The position numbers and the translations under genes were made by a program. Below, in pieces: positions 44,136 through 55,700 of a DNA stretch of 64,000 bases. A model generated the notes under the pieces. That model did no database searches. It was not told the origin of the DNA and saw only the letters and a list, made by a program, of their open reading frames with translations. The DNA is from Lasioglossum baleicum (Eukaryota; Arthropoda; Insecta; Hymenoptera; Halictidae): positions 4,588,001 through 4,652,000 of the forward strand of contig NC_134930.1 of assembly GCF_051020765.1 (NCBI RefSeq), read 5' to 3'. Position 1 is the stretch's first letter. Every line of letters starts with the position of its first letter.

Positions 44136-47100
44136 CTGTAATTAAGGGGGGTACTGGGGTGTTATCGTTTTGTTCGCCCTCGAGCGGTGGAGTGTACGGC
44201 TTCAGGTCGGACACGTGCGATTTCCCGGCGTCCCTCCCTTCCGGGGTGCTTAGCCGGTAAACGACCGACGACAGTACTTTCGCGACTCGTAAAGGGCCGC
44301 TGAACTTTGGGCATAATTTTGCCGCGATGTTCTGCGCGGCGGACGAGAGGACGCGCTGTCGACGGAGGACGAGGTCTCCCTCCACGAAACGGATGTCTTT
44401 TCGGTGCCGGTTGTAATTTTTCGCCTGCGTCTCGTACGCTCGCTCTAAGTTTTCGGTGACCCAGTGGCGTAATGTGGCCAGGTGCGACATACGCTCTGAC
44501 CATCCCTCGATAGGCGCTACCTCCAGGTCAACCGGCGATTCCTCGCTCTCGCGAATGCATGACGCTGGTTTCGGTTCGCGTCCGAAATTCAAGAACGCGG
44601 GCGAAGCTTGCAGCACTGAGTGGTACGCGGTGTTATACGCGAATCGAAATTTCGCTAAGTGCGCGTCCCACGTACGGTGGTCTTTTTCGATGTAGGATAC
44701 TATCATCGTTTTTAGTATCCGGTTCACCCTCTCGACAGGATTCGCCTGGGGGTGATACGGGGGTGTCGTCGTGATCGCGATCCCGTAAGTTCGTGCGAGT
44801 TCGTGAATCGCTTTATTCACGAATTCGGTACCGTTATCTGTGAGCAATACCTCGGGCGTCCCCCAACGTGAGAAGACAAGGTCTTCCAGCGCGTCCGAAA
44901 TCTTGGCCCCGGTGGCCTTCCGCAGGGGGCAACACTCGACCCATTTCGTAAAAAGGTCTTGAATTACGAGCAGGTACGAAAACCCTGCACGACTCGGGGG
45001 AAGCGGGCCCATAATATCGGTTGCGATAACCATCCACGGCGCGCCGATACGACGCCTTCCCATGAGCCCAGAAGGGAGTGATTGCTCAACCTTCGTTAAC
45101 TGACACGTGGGGCAGCGTCGCACGTATTCTACGACCGTGCTAAACATTCCCGGCCAATAGTACCGGGTCGCTATTCGATGGTAAGTTTTCTCAACCCCCA
45201 AATGACCCGCTTGCACCTCGTCGTGGCTTTCCCTCAAAATTTCAGTTCTTTTCTCGGCCGGTACGACGAGTTTCCACTCGTCTAAATCACCGCCGAGAAT
45301 TTCGGAGATTAACGGGTCGGTACGACGATGGAAAAGTTGCCCCTCGCGAATGGACCAGTCGGGGTGGCGCTCTGGGCCGCTTTCTACTTCTCGGAATTTC
45401 TGATCGAACCATTCGAGTTTCGTCACGGCCGCGGTCACTAATTCGACCCCCCCTTCCCCCGGTTCGACTCCCTCGTACATGCGTGATAACGCGTCCGGTA
45501 CGCGATTGAGCGCTCCTTTTCGATACTTAATCTCGAAATCGTACTCTAATAATTGGAGCGCCCACCGCGCGAGCCGACCGGAGGGGTTCGACAATTTTCT
45601 TAACCACCGTAAACTATTGTGGTCGGTCACGATCGTAAAGTGGTATCCTTCGAGATACGCTCTGTATTTCTCTACGGCCCACACTATCGCGAGGCATTCT
45701 AGTTCGGTCGCGGAATATTTTCGTTCAGCCGCGCTAAGCGACCGACTCGCGAACGCGATAACCCTTTCGGTTCCCTCGATCTCTTGTACAAGCACGGCTC
45801 CCAGTCCTACCATGCTAGCGTCAGTCTGCAAGGTGAAGGGCACCTCGAAATGTGGGCAGGCCAGGGTTGGGGCGGTCGCGACTAACGTTCGTAATTTTTC
45901 GAAAGCGGATTGCTGTTCACGCTCCCACTTCCACTTCGCTTCCTTCCGCAAAAGGATGTTCAGCGGATCCGCGACTGTGGCGAAATCCGGAATGAACCTG
46001 CGATACCACGAGGCCATCCCCAGAAATCGCCGCAGTTGTTTTACATTCCGCGGGACCGGAAACGATATTACCGGTGCGACTTTATCGGAATCGACCTTTA
46101 ACCCTTCCTGGCTGACCACAAATCCGAGGTACCGAACTTCCTCCTTACAGAATTCGCATTTATCCGGGTTTACGAGTAATCCCGCCGATTTTATGCGATC
46201 TAGAACCCGTTGGAGCCACTCGAGATGGCCTTCGAACGTGGGTGTCGCGATGATGACGTCATCTAAATACACGAACACGTAAGGCTCCATTTCGGGCCCG
46301 ATCAACCTGTCTACGAGACGTTGGAAAGTTGCCGGGGCTCCCGTGAGCCCATACGGCATTCTCTTAAATTGGAATAACCCTTTCCCCGGAACGGTAAATG
46401 CTGTTATCTCCTTGCTCGATTCTTCGAGCGGAATCTGGAAGTACGCTTGCGAGAGATCGAGGGTCGAAATGTATTTCGCGGCTCGTAATTTATCTAGAAT
46501 GCTCGACATGATAGGCAGCGGGTACGCGTCTTTCTTAGAAACTTCGTTCACTTTCCGGAAGTCTAAACAAAACCGATATTTGCCGTTCGCTTTCTTTACC
46601 ATAACGATCGGACTCGACCACTCACTTTCCGACGGCTCGATTATTCCGTTTTCCAGCAGCGAATCCACTTCTCGGTAGATCGCTTGCTGGACGATCGGCG
46701 AGACCGGATAGTAACGTTGTTTGATCGGCCTATTATCACCGACATCGATTCGGTGAGCGGTCAGAGTCGTCACGCCAGGCACCCGGTCGAAGCCTTTCAT
46801 TTCTCGCTCGAGAAATACGCGCAACCGCTCCTTCTGCGATTCGGAAATTCGCTGTAGGCCGCAGCAGAGCGGCTTTTCCGAGATACAACCGAATGAAAAT
46901 TCTACCTGCGGCCGCGATGCAAAGTGCCATTTCTCCCGATGATATTCGACAACGATACCGAACTGAGCGATCGCGTCGACTCCCAGCAAAACCGGATTTA
47001 CTAAATTATCGAGGACGTAAGCGAAAATTTCCCTCGTTTGGTCTCTGATTCGTAGCGAAAATCGAGCTTGATCTACGGCGCGATCGACGGCTCCCGTGGC

Positions 47101-47451
47101 CAGAAGAAAATAACACTCGTTTTCGGCCGTCGTTATCGTGGCGGCCTCCCCCACGACCACAATGGTTTCGCGACTCACGAACGAGAGCGACGAGCCCGAG
47201 TCGATCAGTGCGAGCACCCGGTGGAAAGCAATGCGCGCGCCTACGACAAGTAGCGGAGGTTTCGATACGGTTGCTGATCCGAACTCTGTATTCGCTACGC
47301 GGGCCGAAATGACTGGGTACGAGGCCGTTCGGGCCCTTACGAGCGGCTTCGGTAGTAGTTTTCCGCCCGCGGAGGGCAACGACGGCAGTCTCTCGCGGTT
47401 ACCCCGGGTTCCCCGCAACGATAACAATGTCGAGTCTGCGGCTCTGGACAT
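43735..47451 (-). CDS. pol: Pol polyprotein of element 2 (PR-RT-RNase H-IN, 1238 aa)
   Basis: It copies element RNA into DNA and inserts it. The aspartic protease has DSG at ~84-86. Reverse transcriptase runs ~245-450, with FCLDFRKVN, LDLSQAYFQIPL, the palm YLDD at ~395-398 and RYLGFVVS. RNase H starts at TDAS ~543 and continues through ELECLAIVWAVEKYR and VTDHNSL. Integrase has an HHCC zinc finger (His ~743 and ~750, Cys ~780 and ~783) and a DDE triad at ~D812, D872 and E907. A GPY/F-like module lies at ~1046-1067 and ends near SDLKPY ~1086. All catalytic residues are present. Beyond ~1100 the frame runs on as a Gly/Arg-rich tail that overlaps ORF3 by 401 nt; this tail may be mere read-through of the other frame. 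Typical for Ty3/gypsy. Confidence 0.95.
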   Translation of the reverse strand: MSRAADSTLLSLRGTRGNRERLPSLPSAGGKLLPKPLVRARTASYPVISARVANTEFGSATVSKPPLLVVGARIAFHRVLALIDSGSSLSFVSRETIVVVGEAATITTAENECYFLLATGAVDRAVDQARFSLRIRDQTREIFAYVLDNLVNPVLLGVDAIAQFGIVVEYHREKWHFASRPQVEFSFGCISEKPLCCGLQRISESQKERLRVFLEREMKGFDRVPGVTTLTAHRIDVGDNRPIKQRYYPVSPIVQQAIYREVDSLLENGIIEPSESEWSSPIVMVKKANGKYRFCLDFRKVNEVSKKDAYPLPIMSSILDKLRAAKYISTLDLSQAYFQIPLEESSKEITAFTVPGKGLFQFKRMPYGLTGAPATFQRLVDRLIGPEMEPYVFVYLDDVIIATPTFEGHLEWLQRVLDRIKSAGLLVNPDKCEFCKEEVRYLGFVVSQEGLKVDSDKVAPVISFPVPRNVKQLRRFLGMASWYRRFIPDFATVADPLNILLRKEAKWKWEREQQSAFEKLRTLVATAPTLACPHFEVPFTLQTDASMVGLGAVLVQEIEGTERVIAFASRSLSAAERKYSATELECLAIVWAVEKYRAYLEGYHFTIVTDHNSLRWLRKLSNPSGRLARWALQLLEYDFEIKYRKGALNRVPDALSRMYEGVEPGEGGVELVTAAVTKLEWFDQKFREVESGPERHPDWSIREGQLFHRRTDPLISEILGGDLDEWKLVVPAEKRTEILRESHDEVQAGHLGVEKTYHRIATRYYWPGMFSTVVEYVRRCPTCQLTKVEQSLPSGLMGRRRIGAPWMVIATDIMGPLPPSRAGFSYLLVIQDLFTKWVECCPLRKATGAKISDALEDLVFSRWGTPEVLLTDNGTEFVNKAIHELARTYGIAITTTPPYHPQANPVERVNRILKTMIVSYIEKDHRTWDAHLAKFRFAYNTAYHSVLQASPAFLNFGREPKPASCIRESEESPVDLEVAPIEGWSERMSHLATLRHWVTENLERAYETQAKNYNRHRKDIRFVEGDLVLRRQRVLSSAAQNIAAKLCPKFSGPLRVAKVLSSVVYRLSTPEGRDAGKSHVSDLKPYTPPLEGEQNDNTPVPPLITDGGSGRASIRTPSPGHVGTPGRGPQAGAGLPAAPGPSRVAWSRRGRRPRNHSGDRGEVEGGEGANRAAGEDRPDATATPTGRGNGGVGAHERGRTGQRGRSTGGASTDSQGRGGTEAAAKGGRRSTDVEAPGR
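47337..47451 (-). other. gag-pol overlap, -1 frameshift zone
   Basis: Gag and pol overlap by 115 nt, with pol one base back. No canonical X-XXY-YYZ slippery heptamer is obvious. The nearest candidate is GGAAAAC in minus-strand sense at 47358-47364, in the last codons of gag. Pol may be made by -1 frameshifting, or from the Met at 47451, which lies inside the gag frame. Confidence 0.6.
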
Positions 47452-48701
47452 TGGCGCGATCTATGCCCTGGCCGGTGACAATTCCAGCACGTGCTGTCAG
47501 CCGCCGGCTGTCTGACCGGCGAAGTGACAGTTCGGCTGGTCTCGGTCGCGGTCGGGTGCGTTCGGCGCGGCTCGTCTCGCGAGCGGTTGAACGGCGGTCG
47601 GTTATGACGCGGTTGCTCGGCGATCGGGGGTTCGCGCGGACGAGAGGGGCCCGCACGATACCGCGGTTCCCCTCCTGACGCGTCGACTACCGCGTTCACC
47701 CTTTCGTACTCCTTCGGCTTTTCCGGCTCCGCGTCCGCCACCTTCGCGTATTTCTTCGGGTCGTACGCGAATTCTTTATTCGCAATCGTGTGCACGAGAT
47801 ATTTATCGACGCTTTGCGGCATCGCGAATCGTTCCGCCTCGCGCATTAATGTCGCGAGCTCCGCTACTGACGTAACCGTCCGTTTTTCTATACCGACTCG
47901 GCACTCTGCCCTCGCGCCCCAGAAAATGCGGTCGATTTTCATTTGTTCCGACCACGGTCGCTTCAATCGCGCGAACATACTACGCATATTCGCGAGGAAA
48001 TCGCGAAGCGGTTCTTCGGGTCCTTGCCTTCGAACGAGAATGTCGTGCTCGAGCAGCTGTTGGTAGTCGGGATCGCGGAAATTCTGGTGCCACTCGTACT
48101 CGAATTCCTCCCAGGTGGACATCGGAGGGCAGGTGTCGAACCATTTCGCCGCGGTACCGGTGAAACAAATCGGAAGACAGCGTAGGAGGTCGTCATCGCG
48201 AACGGTACAGGCTCTTCGCATAACGGAGAGCCTCTTGAAAAATTCCTCCGGGTCTTCCCCGGGTTTCCCTTCAAACGAAAGGTCCCATTTCCGCATGACC
48301 TCGTACGCCGTCTTGTTACCCTCAGAGTCGACCGGAGGGACTGAGGTCGTTACGGCGGCTGGGCGCGGTACTGTCGGGGATGGTTTCCATCCCGTCGGTA
48401 CCTGCAGCATAGTTGGACCAGGGGGGTGGGACTCAGGGTCCTGTTTTATTACAGTCCCGTCGTCCTCACTCCCGTGCGCGCTGTAGTACGATTTGTCGTC
48501 CTCCGGCCACCTCGAAACGTAGGTCCTATTACCCTCCGACATCTCTACCTGAGAGTTATTCACGAGAACCGTACTCGAGAGCGAGACAAAAGATCTTGAA
48601 ATGTGGCCGGTAACGCCGAAGCTGTTTTTCGAACGCGATGTCTCGACTTGTTTTTCACGCGCGACCGTTACCGAAACTTTACCCGGAGCTGTCGAACTCA
48701 A
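47337..48701 (-). CDS. gag: Gag polyprotein of element 2 (454 aa)
   Basis: Structural protein that assembles the particle and packages RNA. Residues ~130-295 form a retrotransposon Gag capsid domain (WDLSFEGKPGEDPEEFF, CFTGTAAKWFD, EPLRDFLANMRSMF). Residues ~345-400 are Arg/Pro-rich. The nucleocapsid has a classical CCHC knuckle at 405-418 (C-x2-C-x4-H-x4-C) and a second at 426-439 where the His is replaced by Val434, followed by one more C-x2-C pair (439, 442). The start at 48701 is the first Met; Met54 is an alternative. The leader between primer site and start is about 740 bp. The frame overlaps pol by 115 nt, and pol lies in the -1 register. Confidence 0.92.
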   Translation of the reverse strand: MSSTAPGKVSVTVAREKQVETSRSKNSFGVTGHISRSFVSLSSTVLVNNSQVEMSEGNRTYVSRWPEDDKSYYSAHGSEDDGTVIKQDPESHPPGPTMLQVPTGWKPSPTVPRPAAVTTSVPPVDSEGNKTAYEVMRKWDLSFEGKPGEDPEEFFKRLSVMRRACTVRDDDLLRCLPICFTGTAAKWFDTCPPMSTWEEFEYEWHQNFRDPDYQQLLEHDILVRRQGPEEPLRDFLANMRSMFARLKRPWSEQMKIDRIFWGARAECRVGIEKRTVTSVAELATLMREAERFAMPQSVDKYLVHTIANKEFAYDPKKYAKVADAEPEKPKEYERVNAVVDASGGEPRYRAGPSRPREPPIAEQPRHNRPPFNRSRDEPRRTHPTATETSRTVTSPVRQPAADSTCWNCHRPGHRSRQCPEPQTRHCYRCGEPGVTARDCRRCPPRAENYYRSRS

Positions 48702-49441
48702 GGACCCTCGACCGCGCAGTGTTTATCCGAACGTCCGGGCACGGCTCGGATTCTTCGCTACGATACGAAACTCGACTTCGAGCTCGACTAGATCGCGGTT
48801 GCTAACCGAAATCGCTGTCCTTGAGAATCGAAATATTTTCGTTTTCGAAATCTAACCGCCTCACTCAGTGCTGAAGTCCCGTATTCCCAAATATCTCGCA
48901 AGGTCGTTACAGGGGGTATCGCGTCCTTGCTTTGTACGCGTCGATAGTCGTTCGCACACAAACAAAATACAAAAAAAAAGACTAACTACGCGACGAACAC
49001 GAGGGAATTTGCCTCTACAGGCGGGGAACAAAAGGAAACACCGAAGACGTACACTCCAACAAGCACAAATTTCAATAAATTAAATAAATTAACAAGAAAT
49101 ACGTGGGCAAGAATTAAGAAAAAAAATTCTTGTCGAGCTGGCTCGCCTCAACAAGTCCTCGTATCGCGAGGAACCTCGAAAGTCACGCGACGGAACGTGG
49201 TTGTGCGTGGCTTTCGTTTGATACGTTCGTGAGAGTAATTTCACGAATACGGAGAAATTTTCGTGCGTTGCTTTAATTTTCTCTAATCGCCGAACCCGTG
49301 TCTCGCAATTCCCGTCGATTCTCCTAATTCCGCGCGGGTGATCACGGCGTGCCGGAAGGTCGATACGCGATCTGCCCTGTGAGAGTCTTTCGTCAACCCG
49401 TGCCTCTCTCCGTGTTCAGGGAAAACCCTTTCGAAAGAGAG
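48702..49441 (-). other. Element 2 5' leader
   Basis: About 740 bp between primer site and gag start, a likely place for packaging and dimerisation signals. No long open frame and no clear repeat is visible. Confidence 0.6.
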
Positions 49442-49459
49442 GTCCCTGTTCGGGCGCCA
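49442..49459 (-). promoter_or_regulatory. Element 2 primer binding site (tRNA-Lys)
   Basis: The plus strand reads GTCCCTGTTCGGGCGCCA, the 3' end of tRNA-Lys, giving an 18-nt primer site on the minus-strand RNA, 3 nt after the 5' LTR. Confidence 0.92.
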
Positions 49460-49462
49460 ATT

Positions 49463-51276
49463 TGTCACGTTAACCTTTTTCCGTCGAGCTGTTAGACCCG
49501 CGGAAGCCGGTTACCTTCGGGCCTTGCAGGCGCTGAGACCAGGCCGCGTGCAAGCCGAGTGCACGCGGTCCGCCCGAGACAATACGAGACTCGAAGATTC
49601 GACGATTTCCTCACGAAAGCTAACGGTTCGGGCGCCAGGCACCGCAAGGATGCCACACGAAACGCAAAACTCTGCTCGAGCTCGGAGACGCCGAGGTCGA
49701 GAGCCGAATCTTCGAGATACGCGGATCGAAAATGACGTCACGACTAGGCCAGATGGTTCGAACACGGGGTGACTAGGACAGCCCTCTCGGCAGGACGGAT
49801 CTCACAGGGAATCGAATAATTCGACTACGATATGGTCTCGAGCTATTTATTGTAGCAGTCGTTGATTTACAAAATCAGCGGCCACGTGGCCGCGACCCGA
49901 GAGCCCGCGCTCTTCATACAAGATAGCGAAAAGATGGCCGTTCGCTGCGCGGTTGTCCTACCGATTTCGCTCGCAACGATACCGCTGACAATTATCGTCG
50001 TTTCGTTCGCAACGAACTTCGGAAACGCGAGGCGCAGATGACCGGCGAACTGCGAGACTGCCGCGATGACTTCCGCACGTGAATCGCCCCGACGCGTACG
50101 TTATCGATTACGCGATCGAACGCCGACGGACAGAATACGCGTTTCGACAGGAGACACAGGATTCGAGAAACGCGAAGATACCGAATTGAATTACTCTCAC
50201 GAACGCGACTCCTCGGAAGACACTCTTCCGCACGCAATTTACAGAGGAAAACTCTCCCGAAATATTCCCGAACAATCTCAAAGCATTCCGAGAGGAATGC
50301 GAGCGAATTATCGAGGACCGAACGGGAAGCGTTCGTCCTCGCACGACGAAGGTCGAGCCGGCGCGCAACGAAAATACCGAATGGATCACAAGTGCGACTT
50401 ACCGTTTCTCGTGCTGTTTTTCGCTCTAGGTAGAATCGAATGGCTCCCGATAGAGCTGGCTGTACGGCCAGGCTAGATTGGACGGAGTCCTAGGCGCACG
50501 AAACCCTCACAGGACACGCACTTTTCGCGGCGCAATTACTGATTGCTCGTGGCACGAGTTTGGGAGACAATGGCGTGTACGTCGGACGATAGCCAGCGCG
50601 ACAGTGATCCATCGATTTTCGGCCGCCTAGCGGATCGAACGCGGTTCCCCCCACTCGACCGTTTTCCCGAATTGCTTATGGCGTGTTTCCACGGCGTGAC
50701 TCGGCGGCACAGGAGCGTTCCCTCTTCGCGCCCTAGGGCCCCGGGCAATCACGAAATTGGTCAAGGAGCCTATCGCTCGACTTGACCAGCGGAGGGGCTT
50801 CCTCTTCTTGGCTACGAGGGCACCGACCCCGGGGCAGCTCTCCCTTGATGGGGCGAGACGACGTCAGGGTGTTCCGTCAGTCCGTATCGGACGAGATGTT
50901 CGCAAGCTGCTGTCCTGGCGGCGCCTCCGGTTTGCTTGCCGAGTGTCCTCGCACCAAGCTCTAATTTCTCGAAACGGCCATTCGCTTTTCCGTCGGGAGC
51001 TTTCTGGCCTTGGGGCGAATGTTCATTTCCCGTGACAATTCGGACGATCGGTGGTTCCTTCTGCGCGTTCCATATACGGCCCTGAAACTTGCCGTTCTCG
51101 GCACGCGCGACAGATGTCATTAGGAGGTCCTCGATAATATCGGAATCTCTTAGAGGAGCGCTCTCGAATCCTGTCTCGGTACGTGTCCCGTTAGAGGGCG
51201 GTCCGGTCCTTTATCGCTCTCGAAAATATGCACGGAATTAACGGAGAAGGGACGTCGCAAACGTTGCAACGTCACA
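49463..51276 (-). repeat. Element 2 5' LTR (1814 bp)
   Basis: Upstream LTR in the direction of transcription, with TGTCACG...CGTCACA ends. It differs from the other LTR at TCGACGATTT (here) against TCGATGATTT and at GGCGAATGTT against GGCGATTGTT. An AATAAA in minus-strand sense is at 49846-49851. Confidence 0.95.
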
Positions 51277-52420
51277 ATATATAGGATAAAATGAAATATT
51301 ATAAAATAAAAGGAGGGGGGTCGACCGGCAGGTGGCATCTTTGTAGAGGATTATTGCTCCACCTCGCCCCCCGCGACCTGTCCACCTCGGGGGCGCCTTA
51401 ACGGCCAGCCCCCCTTGGCGGCGGTGGAAGTACTAAGTAGTACCACCGCCGCCATTACGTCTGCGGCCCCTTACAGGGGGCCGTCGGCCTCGTCGGGTTT
51501 GCCCCGCCGATGCTAGCCTCCTGGCGGAGAGCGGGTCGGCTTCCCTCTCCCTCTCCGCTGCCTCCTTCTGCGTTATCACAATCTCGCAGAAGGAGGCAAA
51601 CGCTGCTCTTGACCTCTCGCTGCCGATCATGTGGTCGACCACGACCGGCAACGAGAGATCCATCCCAATAACGCCCCTTAGGTCTCTGCGCGGTGCCGAC
51701 CACGCTGGACATTCTTCCAGCGTATGCCGCGCAGAGTCCTGGGCCTCCCCGCAGTGGTGGCACTGCGATCCTCCCAGTGCCAGTTATGAACACACAGTTT
51801 GAGGAAACGGCGGTATGCAGGTAATTTAACTTATGCGCATGCATTGCTGCAACTTGTGCTGTATAATTTAGAATTTTTGTTACCGCGCCATCCGATTTTT
51901 ATACATGTGCAAATACTCGTACACGCTGCATTGTATTTTTTTCCGCACGCGACAAGGAGGGGACAGAGGCGAGTTCCGGCTCGCGTCTGTCCCCTCCCCC
52001 CGTCCCACACCCCACGTCGACCCGCATAAAACTTAAAAATACGATAAAATAATAGACAAAATCAATAAATGAAAACGTGTATAGATAAAATAGATAAAAT
52101 AAAAGTCAATAAATAAATAAATAATAATAAGTAAATAAATACAATGGACAAAACACAACAAACATAAGAAGGGGGGCAAAATAAAGGGGATTAAAAGATA
52201 AAGGTAAAATTTATAATATAGAATATAAAATATATATAGGATAAAATGAAATATTATAAAATAAAAGGAGGGGGTTCGGCCGGCAGGTCTCATCTTTGTA
52301 GAGGGGGGGGAGGGGATTATTTCTCCACCTCGCCCCCCGCGACCTGCCCACCCCGGGGGCGCCTTAACGGCCAGTCCCCCTTGGCGGCGGTGGAAGTATT
52401 AAGTAGTCCCACCGCCGCCA

Positions 52421-52750
52421 TTACGTCTGCGGCCCCTTACAGGGGGCCGTCGGCCTCGTCGAGGTTGGCCCCGCCGATGCTAACCACCTGGCGGAGAGGG
52501 GGCCGGCTTCCCTCTCCCTTTCCGCTGCCTCCTTCTGCGTTATCACAATCTCGCAGAAGGAGGCAAACGCTGCTCTTGACCTCTCGCTGCCGATCATGTG
52601 GTCGACCACGACCGGCAACGAGAGGTCCATACCAATAACGCCCCTTAGGACTCTGTGCGGTGCCGACCACGCTGGACATTCTTCCAGCGTATGCCGCGCA
52701 GAGTCCTGGGCCTCCTCGCAGTGGTGGCACTGCGATCCTCCCAGTGCCAT
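52421..52750 (-). pseudogene. R1-like LINE ORF2 C-terminal tail
   Basis: This is a fourth copy of the type with the full C-C-H-C knuckle. It differs from the others mainly by a single substitution in the segment before GVIGMDLS. Confidence 0.72.
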
Positions 52751-55700
52751 TTATGAACACACAGTTTCAGGAAACGGCTGTATGCAGGTAATTTAACTTA
52801 TGCGCATGCATTGCTGCAACTTGTGCTGTATTATTTAGAATTTTTGTTACCGCGCCATCCGATTTTTATACATGTGCAAATACTCGTACACGCTGCATTG
52901 TATTTTTTTCCGCACGCGACAAGGAGGGGACAGAGGCGAGTTCCGGCTCGCGTCTGTCCCCTCCCCCCGTCCCGCCCCCCACGTCGACCCGCGTAAAACT
53001 TAAAAATACGATAAAATAATAGATAAAATCAATAAATGAAAACGTGTATAGATAAAATAGATAAAATAAAAGTCAATAAAGAAACAAATACAATGGACAA
53101 AACACAACAAACATAAGAGGGGGGGCAAAATAAAGGGGATTAAAAGATAAAGATAAAATTTATAATATAGAATATAAAATATATATAGGATAAAATGAAA
53201 TATTATAAAATAAAAGGAGGGGGGTCGACCGGCAGGTGGCATCTTTGTAGAGGATTATTGCTCCACCTCGCCCCCCGCGACCTGTTCACCTCGGGGGCGC
53301 CTTAACGGCCAGCCCCCCTTGGCGGCGGTGGAAGTACTAAGTAGTACCACCGCCGCCATTACGTCTGCGGCCCCTTACAGGGGGCCGTCGGCCTCGTCTG
53401 GGTCGCCCCGCCGATGCTAGCCTGCTGGCGGAGAGCGGGTCGGCTTCCCTCTCCCTCTCCGCTGCCTCCTTCTGCGTTATCACAATCTCGCCGAAGCAGG
53501 CAAACGCTGCTCTTGACCTCTCGCTGCCGATCATGTGGTCGACCACGACCGGCAACGAGAGGTCCATCCCAATAACGCCCCTTAGGTCTCTGCGCGGCGC
53601 CGACCACGCTGGACGTTCTTCCAGCGTATGCCGCTCAGAGTCCTGGGCCTCCTCGCAGTGGTGGCACTGCGATCCTCCCAGTGCCAGATATGAACACACA
53701 GTTTGAGGAAACGGCGGTATGCAGGTAATTTAACTTATGCGCATGCATTGCTGTAACTTGTGCTGTATAATTTAGAATTTTTGTTACCGCGCCATCCGAT
53801 TTTTATACATGTGCAAATACTCGTACACGCTGCATTGTATTTTTTTACGCACGCGACAAGGAGGGGACAGAGGCGAGTTCCGGCTCGCGTCTGTCCCCTC
53901 CCCCCGTCCCACCCCCCCCCGTCGACCCGCATAAAACTTAAAAATACGATAAAATAATAGATAAAATCAATAAATGAAAACGTGTATAGATAAAATAGAT
54001 AAAATAAAAGTCAATAAATAAATAAATAATAATAAGTAAATAAATACAATGGACAAAACACAACAAACATAAGAAGGGGGGCAAAATAAAGGGGATTAAA
54101 AGATAAAGGTAAAATTTATAATATAGAATATAAAATATATATAGGATAAAATGAAATATTATAAAATAAAAGGAGGGGGGTCGACCGGCAGGTCTCATCT
54201 TTGTAGAGGGGGGGGAGGGGATTATTTCTCCACCTCGCCCCCCGCGACATGCCCACCCCGGGGTCGCCTTAACGGCCAGCCCCCCTTGGCGGCGGTGGAA
54301 GTATTAAGTAGTCCCACCGCCGCCATTACGTTTGCGGCCCCTTACGGGGGTCCGTCGGCCTCGTCGGGGTTGCCCCGCCGATGCTAACCTCCTGGCGGAG
54401 AGGGGGTCGGCTTCCCTCTCCCTTTCCGCTGCCTCCTTCTGCGTTATCACAATCTCGCCGAAGGAGGCAAACGCTGCTCTTGACCTCTCGCTGCCGATCA
54501 TGTGGTCGACCACGACCGGCAACGAGAGGTCCATCCCAATAACGCCCCTTAGGTCTCTGCGCGGTGCCGACCACGCTGGACATTCTTCCAGCGTATGCCG
54601 CGCAGAGTCCTGGGCCTCCTCGCAGTGGTGGGCACTGCGATCCTCCCAGTGCCAGATATTAACACACAGTTTGAGGAAACGGCGGTATGCAGGTAATTTA
54701 ACTTATGCGCATGCATTGCTGCAACTTGTACTGTATAATTTAGAATTTTTGTTACCGCGCCATCCGATTTTTATACATGTTCAAATACTCGTACACGCTG
54801 CATTGTATTTTTTTCCGCACGCGACAAGGAGGGGACAGAGGCGAGTTCCGGCTCGCGTCTGTCCCCTCCCCCCGTCCCACCCCCCCCCGTCGACCCGCAT
54901 AAAACTTAAAAATACGATAAAATAATAGATAAAATCAATAAATGAAAACGTGTATAGATAAAATAGATAAAATAAAAGTCAATAAATAAATAAATAATAA
55001 TAAGTAAATAAATACAATGGACAAAACACAACAAACATAAGAAGGGGGGCAAAATAAAGGGGATTAAAAGATAAAGGTAAAATTTATAATATAAAATATA
55101 AAATATATATAGGATAAAATGAAATATTATAAAATAAAAGGAGGGGTGTCGACCGGCAGGTCTCATCTTTGTAGAGGGGGGGGAGGGGATTATTTCTCCA
55201 CCTCGCCCCCCGCGACCTGCCCACCCCGGGGGCACCTTAACGGCCAGCCCCCCTTGGCGGCGGTGGAAGTATTAAGTAGTCCCACCGCCGCCATTACGTC
55301 TGCGGCCCCTTACAGGGGGCCGTCGGCCTCGTCGGGGTTGCCCCGCCGATGCTAACCTCCTGGCGGAGAGGGGGCCGGCTTCCCTCTCCCTTTCCGCTGC
55401 CTCCTTCTGCGTTATCACAATCTCGCCGAAGGAGGCAAACGCTGCTCTTGACCTCCCGCTGCCGATCATGTGGTCGACCACGACCGGCAACGAGAGGTCC
55501 ATCCCAATAACGCCCCTTAGGTCTCTGCGCGGTGCCGACCACGCTGGACATTCTTCCAGCGTATGCCGCGCAGAGTCCTGGGCCTCCTCGCAGTGGTGGA
55601 CACTGCGATCCTCCCAGTGCCAGATATGAACGCACAGTTTGAGGAAACGGCGGTATGCAGGTAATTTAACTTATGCGCATGCATTGCTGCAACTTGTGCT

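Larger units (their letters stand above)
41041..51276 (-). mobile_element. LTR element 2: complete Ty3/gypsy retrotransposon
   Basis: A 10.2-kb insertion with two 1814-bp LTRs, a tRNA-Lys primer site, gag, pol in the -1 frame, a third ORF and a G-rich polypurine tract, all on the minus strand. The flanking duplication is ATAT (41037-41040 and 51277-51280), and removing the element with one ATAT restores the satellite. Pol order is protease, reverse transcriptase, RNase H, integrase, the Ty3/gypsy order. The frames have no internal stop, and the LTRs differ at only two positions that I found, so the copy is young and may still be competent. No env-like membrane protein is seen. Confidence 0.95.

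Noticed and set aside
45479..46282. 267-codon plus-strand frame
   Set aside because: It is antisense to the reverse transcriptase/RNase H region of element 2, with no recognisable domain.
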